Source: Paenibacillus luteus (GTDB taxonomy: Bacteria; Bacillota; Bacilli; Paenibacillales; Paenibacillaceae). From it: 64,000 nt of DNA. Below, piece by piece: positions 27,901-35,139 of this stretch; the first letter of the stretch is position 1, and each line of letters opens with the position of its first letter. Position numbers and translations under genes: made by a program. Under the pieces are notes generated by a model that did not search any database, had not been told where the DNA came from, and worked only from the letters and a program-made list of their open reading frames with translations. The stretch is taken from contig NZ_SKCD01000011.1 of NCBI RefSeq assembly GCF_006542765.1, positions 671,619-735,618 of the forward strand. Direction: 5' to 3'.

Positions 27901-28009
27901 AATTGATCATCTCGGAAATACCCGCAAGAAAAAACACGGTTCCCATGACCCATACCTTCCGCCTATCTTCGTATCTTAATTGAAATAATGTTTGTATGCC
28001 TGTCAGCAC
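24995..28009 (-). CDS. Multi-pass transporter-like membrane protein fused to HEAT repeats and a cNMP-like domain
   Basis: About 1004 residues. Roughly the first 430 form 10-12 hydrophobic segments resembling major-facilitator or ATP/ADP-translocase-like proteins. Residues about 450-830 are helical repeats of HEAT type (for example VKLNAVSAMGKMGGSEVVSSL and DPDEEIRDHGLEILSEGLG). The last 125 residues fold like a cyclic-nucleotide-binding domain (GEFLIKQGEASQAIVIIIEG, IGEAGLFDDLPSLVSAEV), but the phosphate-binding Arg of classical domains is replaced (LPSLVSA), so nucleotide binding is doubtful. A GTG at 28009 has AAGGTGG 8 bases upstream and is the preferred start; an upstream GTG at 28021 sits on this site. 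The location between a cargo-motif protein and the partner-switch genes suggests a sensor at the membrane. Confidence 0.8.
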   Translation of the reverse strand: MLTGIQTLFQLRYEDRRKVWVMGTVFFLAGISEMINYTSFMAIFNSRIGTQYLPMMYLIEAILLPLEGWLLSFFSQRIAKPKFMLGLYSFFISIGLLNGIVLLIFRFAGIQWIGFYILLFLASNFVVRQQTLLMWSTAFDLCPTQQAKRVMPIFVLAAIVGGIIAGVISSTLAPLLGPELLYMLAAVLLMLGLPNFWRSIKQYLLPLTFNKSGENEVKDTVSSLYYLKQTLRSPFLLTVIGIMTLMPAVYFLIEYQYFTSAQEVFATEAELTSFYGLMVIILFCAALLLQLFATRLMDWLGASNTIFAITIIFLGCFLFVSFLVSSEMALVVVSIGYSLIYLLLYYFAEPSYQFFFKMLPIQHRDGFRYTAQGIAASAGILLGSLVSMLHSEVGISLTWQAVIGTCLAVALVMLAWGARHLYIKELVRFLEVSTDAAKDFLSEFLESMKHDRVRRSLMEQLKQSDETVQRFTLELLSSQPDHVFSKSLWEYVKLHTDERRALGIAAIHPDGWRELASETMEELLQDRNENVRAIAYRQLFATNSAAAASLDNSMEAARTDESMLVQAEAWRSMEESSVLLDDLRRMLGEGMESAVLASQIIGERKLQSLYFDVMMCLLSQTTIVKLNAVSAMGKMGGSEVVSSLMELLVGADKELRLAIEEALIEGGAAGMPELVRFISSPNDEIWRTAVSVANAIGSDQEIREIVVPSCIQRLQALSASHAVTARIEAMNKQEWTGLAKSRVEEMTAYILDTIWTIMIRFGDERSIPQLRRAVEDPDEEIRDHGLEILSEGLGNSKLDSTLLAFYRERSHTEGKGTRKQSIESFEGEVTDPWLQALAVKSGAVEGGALLMNNWEYLSALDKIVFLKQVSLFQEISIEELGRVASIAHEKIYHDGEFLIKQGEASQAIVIIIEGHVEVSGKNEDGTEGTIGILGSKQTIGEAGLFDDLPSLVSAEVLFDDARVLEIEGVEAARLVRLYPDIGIGLLRSISQRLRSLEHMLLKLG

Positions 28010-28032
28010 TCGCAGTTCCACCTTGTAGTCAA

Positions 28033-29361
28033 TTATTGAGACGAGCGTAATTGATGTGCGATCATTTCCTGAGTCGGTGTAGGCTTTTGGGCCGATAAGC
28101 CCAGTTTCTCCATTAATTGAATAAATGCTTTCTCTTTTTTTGTAACTCCTCGTTCAAAAATAAGAGAAACCATAATGGTAAGTAAGTAAACGTAGCATTG
28201 CCTTGTGGAAGAATAGCCATAAGCTTTAAGCTGTCGTTTACGAGCTTCCTCACGAGCCTTAGGAGGAAGGCTCACATCTAATTTCAAAAAACGATCGACA
28301 ATGAGCTCGGGGGTTCCAACGGCTGATACCGATTTTTCTTTTGAATTCACGCTCGGTATAGCTTTGATTCCGAACAGTAGCCAATTTAACTGTTCATGGT
28401 CATCCAGCATTTTTTTAATATCAATTTCGGCATTCGCTTGCTTCTCCTCGCCACGGCCCAGCAGCTCCAATCCTGAAGCAAAGAAATCTCCATCTTCCTC
28501 AAGCGCCAACTCTTCTTCTTGCTCTAATTCAGTTTCTTCCTGATCTAGATAATGCTCTACTGACAGCTCGTCAGTGATGTCCAGCTTGACCTTCTCAGCT
28601 TCATTCAGCGCCGAAAGCATTTTCCCCCAATCCACCCATTTTTTCAATAATATCGTTATCGACATCGTTTTCGTAAAATCAGCAAACAGAAGCTTACGGC
28701 GATTCATCATTTTGTGAATGGCAATCTTCTTCTGTGGGATAGACAGCATCTCAAATCTTCTCATCAGCTGTGCCTTGCCTTGCTTATTCGCTTTATAATT
28801 AAGCCACAACACAATATCTTTATAAGGTGTGAGCAATCCCGTTACATCAACGGTTCCCACAGCTGCCTGAGCACCTGACTCATTCGCTGTTCCCTCTAAT
28901 TCCGGCTCATCAGGCTCTAGTCTTACGCCTTCAACATTAGTTACGCCAGCAAGCAGACGCTCCCAATTCATTGGAGCATCCATTAAAGCCTCTAATCGTT
29001 CCATAGAGCCTGCCATCTCTAGCAATACAGCTTGCCTCTGAGCTGGAGATAACATTTCAAACTGTCTCCATAGTACTTGCTGATGTTCTTGAATGGCTTC
29101 TCTCTCCAGCCATTTGATTAGCCTCTCATAAGATGTTTTCACACCCTTGGATGCCTCGGTTGAAGCTTGCTTGCCATGAAGGGCATGTACCATTTTCCCA
29201 GTTGCTTGATTGCCATAGCTCTGCTGCAAAGACATCGCCCTCGTCCTTGTCCCATGCTGCCCATCACTTATATGTTGTTCTTTTATTGACGACTGCTGCC
29301 TCAATGCTTCTCGAGATTGATTTGCTTGTGCTGGAATTTTCATCTTGCGTCCCAGTGCCAT
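28033..29361 (-). CDS. First operon gene: protein with eCIS-cargo-like N-terminal motif and internal duplication
   Basis: 442 residues from an ATG at 29361, 6 bases after AGGTGA (a GTG at 29370 is less well placed). A polar, disordered-looking N-terminus contains MSLQQSYGNQATGKM, close to the LQRxxGNQAV element common at the N-termini of eCIS-associated proteins, including those with DUF4157. Two similar segments follow: YERLIKWLEREA...FEMLSPAQRQAVLLEM and YKDIVLWLNYKA...FEMLSIPQKKIAIHKM, about 100 residues apart. A very acidic stretch (EETELEQEEELALEEDGD) separates them from a helical C-terminus. No enzyme motif is visible. It might be a loaded protein, an adaptor or a cargo-recruitment factor. 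Confidence 0.65.
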   Translation of the reverse strand: MALGRKMKIPAQANQSREALRQQSSIKEQHISDGQHGTRTRAMSLQQSYGNQATGKMVHALHGKQASTEASKGVKTSYERLIKWLEREAIQEHQQVLWRQFEMLSPAQRQAVLLEMAGSMERLEALMDAPMNWERLLAGVTNVEGVRLEPDEPELEGTANESGAQAAVGTVDVTGLLTPYKDIVLWLNYKANKQGKAQLMRRFEMLSIPQKKIAIHKMMNRRKLLFADFTKTMSITILLKKWVDWGKMLSALNEAEKVKLDITDELSVEHYLDQEETELEQEEELALEEDGDFFASGLELLGRGEEKQANAEIDIKKMLDDHEQLNWLLFGIKAIPSVNSKEKSVSAVGTPELIVDRFLKLDVSLPPKAREEARKRQLKAYGYSSTRQCYVYLLTIMVSLIFERGVTKKEKAFIQLMEKLGLSAQKPTPTQEMIAHQLRSSQ

Positions 29362-29522
29362 AACATTCACCTATAAGTCAGTCCATCGACTAACATCCTC
29401 AGACAGAAGTAAAAACGAATAAACGGATAAAATATTCCTAAGACAATAATTCTACCAAAATCGACCTTTTCCTTCTTATCTAGTCATAAAAGCCTAAGAA
29501 TCTACGATTTGCAACAAAAAAC

Positions 29523-29550
29523 TTACAAGTATTTCCGCCTCATGTATAAT
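29523..29550 (+). promoter_or_regulatory. Promoter of the cargo-chaperone pair
   Basis: TTACAA and TATAAT are separated by 16 bases, about 58 bases before the ATG of the 725-residue gene. The intergenic region 29362-29607 also has to hold the start of the long minus-strand operon; I see only weak, AT-rich candidates there and name none. Confidence 0.55.
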
Positions 29551-29607
29551 AGAAAAGACTATTATTATGACTAATGAATCATATTATTCCTGCCGGGAGG
29601 ATCAGTT

Positions 29608-31785
29608 ATGTTTTTTTCCAAATCCAAAGCGAATAATGAACAAGGAAAAGATAATGCGGCAGCACCAAAGGCCAGTCAACAGCAGGCGCCTGCTACTGCC
29701 GTATCGACTAATACAAGTACTACAGCTACGATGCAGCAATCCATCGGCAACCAAGCGGTAGCCCAGCGTGCACAGCAAACTGCCCCTACTGCTCAAACAA
29801 GTACTTCAGCTCCAGAAGAACAAGAAATAGCTTATGTTGATCAGCAACAGATAGATAATCTTTATTCCGAAAAGCTATACGAACCTATTAAGTTAGCTGT
29901 ACTTTTGAAATTTGGCGTAGGTCGTGGAGAATGGAGACGCTCCGATGAACTCAATGCATTTCGACAAAAACTCAAGGATGCAGCTAGAGCCCAAGCCAAC
30001 GATGATATTACCAATGAAATCTCTAACCACCAAGAGTTGCAAAGCAAAAGCAAGATCAGCCAAGCCTATACTGGCATGATTGCAAATAAGGAAGCTCATT
30101 CTTTAGCTAAGGGCTCCGTAAACTCCATTATGGAAAAAGAAGCTTTGAAAATTGTACAATCAACTCTTCCTGCAGATCCAACGAAGCAAAAATTAAAACT
30201 AGCCGCGCACAGTGCTGCAAAACAGCTCTCTAGTGCCAAACAAGTGAAAACGGACAAAATACGAAAAGCCGCACTAACCGGCGCTCAGACGAAAGCGCTT
30301 GAGATACTAAAGCAAACTGAAAGCATGGCCGTAAATGAAGCACGCACCATTGTAAAGGGCGGTAGTCTACTCGGAAAACCTGCCCCAACCAAAGATCTTA
30401 GTACAGATGTGAGAACACAGGTTACGGATGATAAAATTGCAGATAAAGCAATCAAGCAGGCAATAGAAAGCGACTCACTGAACAGCGGCCTTGTGAAAAT
30501 TGGCAGCTTCGTTGATCTGGCAGTACCCAACGACGGAGATTCAGGAGCTTTTGAATTTGAGTTAAAAATCCCACTTGGCCAATCGGGAGGTTACGCCATT
30601 ATTAGCTTTGGAGCTGAAGCTGAGCGTGACGATGGCAATTTGACTGTTAGCGCACAGATTGGCTTTGGCGTCGGTGTTAAAACACTTGGCTTGGATGCTA
30701 ATTTCCAGTTAGGCCTTTATCTTGAGGCGCAAGCCGGCAATTCAACCTCTGTCATGAATCTAATTTCCTACGGCATGTATCGTCAAATGAATAGTGTTGC
30801 ACCTAGTGCAGCTGAAAGCATTTGGGGCCAAGGAGGCAAATCAGGTAAGACTGAATTAGAAGAAGCAGAGTTATGGGCATCCGCCATAGAAGCCCAGGAT
30901 ATGGAAGGCGAAAATTTTGTTGACGTCGGCACATACAAGAAGCTTTCTGCAGAATTTGAAGCAGGTATCGTTGGGGTGTCTCTCAGTGCCGGCAAGAAAA
31001 ATTTGACCCACTTCGATAAAGAAACCATCATTGAAAAAACCTTAGACAGTTTTGGAGAAAATACGAAGATCGATCAATTAAAAGAAAAAGCACAAAGTTT
31101 AGCTAAACTTGAACAGAGGAAGGTATATGAGGCCAGCGGTGAGGTTGAGTTGGATTTGGGCTTTGGAAGTCTTAGTCTTTCGGCCGAAGGCTCTCATACC
31201 CGTTTTGGCGGAAAACCACTAAACCTTGAGATATCGATAGGTGCATCTATTCCATTCCAATACGGCGAAGAATCAGCTAAATGGGTATCCTATATGAGTA
31301 AAATAGGAACACCTGCTCTTGGTTTGCTAACGAACATAAGCAATGCACTTACCCGAGACAAGAATAATAATACACCTGCTGCAAATGGTGGTGCTGCAAC
31401 GGAAGCTCACAACACAGATGTTCGGGATACGGGGACTAAAATGGATGTGGGCAGCGATGCTATGGTCCTCCTTCCACAATTTGATGGAATCGGTAATTCA
31501 CTAGCTAAGCAAATTCAAGAAGTCGATGTTGATACGGGAGAAATAGAGAACAAGATTGTAAGCTCCTCCACTACAGAACTCACATTGAATTTTGAAAAAG
31601 AATGGGATAGCGCTGGAGTAGCAGGCGACTGGAAACTAGCAGTGGAGCTTGGTCAAACCAAAAGTTTCGAGGTTGATGCTGGAATTGTTAAATTTTCAGT
31701 AGAAAAAACAAAAAGACTGGCTGAATTCGGAAGAGAAAAGAAGGATGGCGTTAAGCAATTCACCGGCGGAATCCTAGGCCGCTAG
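29608..31785 (+). CDS. Likely injection-system cargo with N-terminal GNQA motif
   Basis: 725 residues, RBS GGGAGGA upstream. A disordered Ala, Gln and Thr-rich leader (residues 1-80) contains TMQQSIGNQAVAQR at 41-54, matching the motif of the protein that heads the divergent operon and the N-terminal motif seen in known eCIS-associated proteins. Residues about 90-300 are helical and Lys/Ala rich. From about 305 to the end the sequence alternates short amphipathic beta strands with glycine (GYAIISFGAEAERD, VSAQIGFGVGVKTLGLDANFQLGLYLE, VELDLGFGSLSLSAEGS), suggesting a beta-barrel or pore-like body. No protease, nuclease or ADP-ribosyltransferase motif is seen. Toxin or cargo function is inference from the motif and location; the family itself I cannot name. 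Confidence 0.65.
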   Translation: MFFSKSKANNEQGKDNAAAPKASQQQAPATAVSTNTSTTATMQQSIGNQAVAQRAQQTAPTAQTSTSAPEEQEIAYVDQQQIDNLYSEKLYEPIKLAVLLKFGVGRGEWRRSDELNAFRQKLKDAARAQANDDITNEISNHQELQSKSKISQAYTGMIANKEAHSLAKGSVNSIMEKEALKIVQSTLPADPTKQKLKLAAHSAAKQLSSAKQVKTDKIRKAALTGAQTKALEILKQTESMAVNEARTIVKGGSLLGKPAPTKDLSTDVRTQVTDDKIADKAIKQAIESDSLNSGLVKIGSFVDLAVPNDGDSGAFEFELKIPLGQSGGYAIISFGAEAERDDGNLTVSAQIGFGVGVKTLGLDANFQLGLYLEAQAGNSTSVMNLISYGMYRQMNSVAPSAAESIWGQGGKSGKTELEEAELWASAIEAQDMEGENFVDVGTYKKLSAEFEAGIVGVSLSAGKKNLTHFDKETIIEKTLDSFGENTKIDQLKEKAQSLAKLEQRKVYEASGEVELDLGFGSLSLSAEGSHTRFGGKPLNLEISIGASIPFQYGEESAKWVSYMSKIGTPALGLLTNISNALTRDKNNNTPAANGGAATEAHNTDVRDTGTKMDVGSDAMVLLPQFDGIGNSLAKQIQEVDVDTGEIENKIVSSSTTELTLNFEKEWDSAGVAGDWKLAVELGQTKSFEVDAGIVKFSVEKTKRLAEFGREKKDGVKQFTGGILGR

Positions 31786-31816
31786 TATCAGAAGCTGAAA
31801 GGAGCTAACTGAAACC

Positions 31817-32764
31817 ATGAGTATAAATAAAATAGATGATCATTCTAGTATCAAAACCAATATTCCTATCCTCTTCTCTTCCTGGAATGGGGCAACGGTG
31901 ACCGTTACAGTTACACGATTGAAATACCAGCATGAACAAGAAGCAAGCTGCATCATTACTTTCACAGTTCCTGCTGATTTGATGAAACAGCTGGTTGAAC
32001 AGCAATGGTTTAATCTACTGCCATATGCCATAATTTCGCAAGTGCGATTTAATGAAAAAGATAATATCGAGGTTCGCGCAATACTGTCTCCAGCGATCTC
32101 CAATCAAATTGCTGCTAGAAACGGTGACGTGGAAACGATACTTGCTGCGCTGCTGCCTGATGCGATATCCGGAACGCAAATAGCCGACCTTGCCAAATCA
32201 GAATATTGGTTTGTCCTTGATGCCAAACAATCTGTCAGCCTACCTCCTGTGTTAGGACAATCCGGCATGCTTCGCCAAGGATTTAAGACCATATGGACCG
32301 AAAGGCTGATAAACAAAGGAACGCCTTCAGATCAAGTGGAAATAACTGCCGAAATTGACCTAACCTCACAAGTCGAAGCTTTCTTGCAAGCTAATAGCCT
32401 AAAATACGAATATTTTAGTGATCGTATTATTCGTCTTCAATTTAACAGCCCTGAAGGCGGTACTTGGATTGGCTTAATACGTATCGAGCCTGAGGATGAT
32501 CTTCTTGTGCTCTACTCCGTCTTTCCTGAACAAATTCCTGCTCTATTGCGTCAAGGCATTTCCCTTCAGCTTATGGGAGAGAATTACGATTTGTTGAATG
32601 GTGCCTTCGAGTTGGATCAAGAAGATGGTGAACTTCGCTTTCGTTCTTCCTTGATCTGCACGACGGGCTGGAATGAATCCAACTTCACCATGCTTCTAAA
32701 CGACCAAATACAAAAGATGGAACACTACCTGCCTATCGTTAATCAAATCATTCATGAAAACTAA
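31817..32764 (+). CDS. YbjN-like protein, candidate chaperone of the adjacent cargo
   Basis: 315 residues, in tandem with the cargo gene (31-base gap, GGAG upstream of ATG). Residues about 185-315 match the YbjN family (pattern LIRIEPEDDLLVLYSVFPEQIP, NYDLLNGAFELDQEDGELRFR, LLNDQIQKMEHYLPIVNQII), whose fold is related to class I type III secretion chaperones. The N-terminal half is another alpha/beta region (FTVPADLMKQLVEQQWFNLLPYA) that may be a diverged second copy. The pairing suggests it keeps the 725-residue protein soluble or helps load it, which is inference. No signal peptide. Confidence 0.7.
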   Translation: MSINKIDDHSSIKTNIPILFSSWNGATVTVTVTRLKYQHEQEASCIITFTVPADLMKQLVEQQWFNLLPYAIISQVRFNEKDNIEVRAILSPAISNQIAARNGDVETILAALLPDAISGTQIADLAKSEYWFVLDAKQSVSLPPVLGQSGMLRQGFKTIWTERLINKGTPSDQVEITAEIDLTSQVEAFLQANSLKYEYFSDRIIRLQFNSPEGGTWIGLIRIEPEDDLLVLYSVFPEQIPALLRQGISLQLMGENYDLLNGAFELDQEDGELRFRSSLICTTGWNESNFTMLLNDQIQKMEHYLPIVNQIIHEN

Positions 32765-32805
32765 CTAAATAGCCGTTTAAGCAAAGCAAGCCCTTTCCAT
32801 ATAAG

Positions 32806-32872
32806 AATGCACCCCTAAGGTACCATCCGTTCCCATTTGGGATTTTCCGGTGTCTACTGTTAGGGGTGCATT
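32806..32872. repeat. 67-bp element with 13-bp perfect terminal inverted repeats
   Basis: AATGCACCCCTAA and its exact reverse complement TTAGGGGTGCATT bound a 41-base centre. It lies after the YbjN-like gene. The ends resemble those of IS3-group insertion elements, so it could be a small non-autonomous element or solo remnant. With no T run it is a poor terminator. No target duplication is obvious. Confidence 0.5.
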
Positions 32873-32914
32873 TCACATTTGGCCATTGAGCTTTTAATTT
32901 AAGCAGCTATTCTC

Positions 32915-34165
32915 TTAATTCGGTGAGTACATCGTGTCCTTATCAAAATAATATCGCTTGAAATTGTTTATATGGCTGAAATAATACCGTGAGACTCTAA
33001 TCACGCGTTTGATGTTCAAGTCCTTTTTATACCAAATGGATTTGAGCACTTTTTTCTGCTTGTACAATTTATTAATTTCATCGGATAATCCCTGTTCCGT
33101 TACATATTTTCCTAATACGACTTTCGGAACATTTGTCCAAAGGGCTGTTTTATCACTGTATACGCAGTCTTCGTCTTTGCCGTAGACAACATTATCGATC
33201 AACGCAGCAATCATGTTAAGTCCTGCTGCCCTAACAAAAAAACTGCTTCTGCCAAGTCGCGGATTAATTTCGAACAACATATACTTGCCTGTTCTAAAGT
33301 CATATTTCATATCGATATTGGAAAAACCGACATAGCCGATTTCTTCAAGAAATGCCTTTACCTTCTGATAAATGTCCATATCAAAACGACTAATAATCGC
33401 AGCGTAATTGCCAAGTGTTTTCGGCGCATATTCCTCAAGCACCGGCTGGCCGAGACACATCATTTTCACTTTTCCGTTGTCGTCCGAGTAGCTATTAATG
33501 ACTCGCATCGAGCTATCTCCACCAGGAATAAATTCTTGTATGATTAACTTTCCTTTATAATCGGAAGCATTCATGTTTTCGACCATCGTTAAATACTCAT
33601 CCTTGGTGTTAAAGAAAAACACCTTCTTTTTGCCTTCAAAATGACAATGCAAGTATTCGTAGGCATTGCTATTTTCCGGTTTTACGACGATGGGATATTG
33701 AAAATCCATTTGCTCCAACGCTCTTTCGCGCTCATGCGGCTCGGAAACAATCGTTTTGGGATAATCGAGTCCATGTTTTTCGCATAGTTTATAGAATTTA
33801 TCTTTCGTATCAAACGTATCCAGCAAAGTCTCGGAAATAAAATGATTCGCGATGAGTCCTTTGAATTTGCTGTAATGCCGCGACAACATGCCAGCATAGT
33901 AGTCCGAGCAAGGAATGACGACAAGTTTTCTGTTCGGAGCGCTGTGTTTTTCTAATATGGAGAGCAGAGCACTTGGGAATACGTTCTCATTGTCAAAACG
34001 ATCGATTTGAATAAGATCAAACAATTTGCTGTTCATGGTTGGGATTAACAGCCGGCTGCATAGCAGCAGCGGCTTGATATGGTATTTTTCATTAATAAGC
34101 CTTACATTTCCATATGCATTTTCATCGCTGCCAAGTATAATCGGTAAAAAATCGTAACTATTCAT
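32915..34165 (-). CDS. ATP-grasp ligase similar to D-aspartate ligase
   Basis: 416 residues from the ATG at 34165, which follows GAGGAGATC; a longer frame upstream lacks such a site. The N-terminus FLPIILGSDENAYGNVRLIN closely resembles the opening of D-aspartate ligase (Asl) of enterococci. ATP-grasp elements follow: YPIVVKPENSNA, LIIQEFIPGGDSS, GFSNIDMKYDFRTG and MLFEINPRLGRSSFF, the last with the metal-binding Glu and Asn. Such enzymes join an amino or carboxyl group using ATP, in Asl to build the peptidoglycan cross-bridge. Substrate here is unknown. A TATAAT-like -10 box lies at 34206-34211. Confidence 0.7.
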   Translation of the reverse strand: MNSYDFLPIILGSDENAYGNVRLINEKYHIKPLLLCSRLLIPTMNSKLFDLIQIDRFDNENVFPSALLSILEKHSAPNRKLVVIPCSDYYAGMLSRHYSKFKGLIANHFISETLLDTFDTKDKFYKLCEKHGLDYPKTIVSEPHERERALEQMDFQYPIVVKPENSNAYEYLHCHFEGKKKVFFFNTKDEYLTMVENMNASDYKGKLIIQEFIPGGDSSMRVINSYSDDNGKVKMMCLGQPVLEEYAPKTLGNYAAIISRFDMDIYQKVKAFLEEIGYVGFSNIDMKYDFRTGKYMLFEINPRLGRSSFFVRAAGLNMIAALIDNVVYGKDEDCVYSDKTALWTNVPKVVLGKYVTEQGLSDEINKLYKQKKVLKSIWYKKDLNIKRVIRVSRYYFSHINNFKRYYFDKDTMYSPN

Positions 34166-34205
34166 GTGATCTCCTCGTTTAACCAATTCTATATTCATTC
34201 TTCTT

Positions 34206-34211
34206 ATTATA
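34206..34211 (-). promoter_or_regulatory. -10 box of the ATP-grasp gene
   Basis: TATAAT on the minus strand, about 40 bases before the ATG at 34165. No convincing -35 element is seen at the expected spacing. Apart from this box and the terminator at 34310, the 436-base stretch 34166-34601 shows no gene or element that I can support. Confidence 0.45.
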
Positions 34212-34309
34212 TCAAAAAATACAGATGATCGTATGGAAAGACTCCCTTCTTTTTTATTTTTCGACATTATTGCATGATAAGTCACCAAAGAAGCGCTAAA
34301 TTAGCCATC

Positions 34310-34331
34310 AAAAAACCACCTGGAACGGTGG
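34310..34331 (-). terminator. Intrinsic terminator, minus strand
   Basis: Stem CCACC / GGTGG with a 6-base loop, followed on the minus strand by TTTTTT. It would end transcripts from the decayed DJ-1/PfpI gene before the ATP-grasp gene. Confidence 0.65.
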
Positions 34332-34601
34332 CTCACGATTTATGGATTGTTCTAATCATGACTTCAGGAATGAGCAGCATAGATGCCAATGGTATAGCTG
34401 TCAGCGTAACCCAAACCCAAACCTAATATCCGTTCACTAATAAAAGTGATAAACCGATATTAAGATGTTCGATTTCCTATTAATTTGGATGCTGGCAAAA
34501 TACCAGCTTTGGCGATTCCGCTCATATGATTCCCATCAACGGTAACTTCAAATTTCAAATTTAAGCGCATCAGCTTCGTAATTCGAAGCGACCAGGCAAG
34601 C

Positions 34602-35101
34602 TTATTGTTTGTATTCGAATAACTGTTCCACTGCATGTACAATACGCCGGCCAAGCTCGCGTTCCACCAAGTGTAAGGAAACATCGAGTCCAGATGTTAC
34701 GCCGCCGCCTGTCACCAGATTTCCATCATCTACCACGCGCGCCAGGATCGGCACAGCTCCAGTTGCACCAAGCAAATCCATTAACCGCCGCATACCGTGG
34801 CGACAACGACGTCCTTAAGCGCGAGTGCTTGTCCAAACAAAGCTGTTAATGGTGTATTCATACCTCTACTCAAAATAGCAGGAATCGAATCAACGCCATC
34901 TCCATCCACTTCACCTGCTGCTCCGGGCACGAGGATAATGCCCGGAACTGCCGGGTTCAGATACTCGGTCGCTACAATTTTCAACCCGCTAATACCGCTA
35001 GTTACATGTCTCGGCCTTTCTGCGGTAACTAGCTCTACGCTTACTGCGTCTTCGACGTACATTGAAGTGGCGTGAAAAACCTCGAGATCCGTTTGTTCCA
35101 A
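34602..35101 (-). pseudogene. Decayed DJ-1/PfpI family gene
   Basis: Two overlapping frames give the halves of one protein. The first (34781-35101) has TDLEVFHATSMYVEDAVSVE, GIILVPGAAGEVDG and VVVATVCGG with the nucleophile Cys; it lacks the usual first 15 or so residues. The second (34602-34793) continues LMDLLGATGAVPILARVVDDG, NLVTGGGVTSGLDVSLHLVE. Between CGG and LMDLLGATG a family member would normally have about 20 more residues, so a deletion plus frameshift has broken the gene. The remnant begins next to the equally damaged two-component genes, on the opposite strand. Confidence 0.75.
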
Positions 35102-35139
35102 CCGAAAAAATGGTAAACTAAATACGAAAGTGGGATAGT

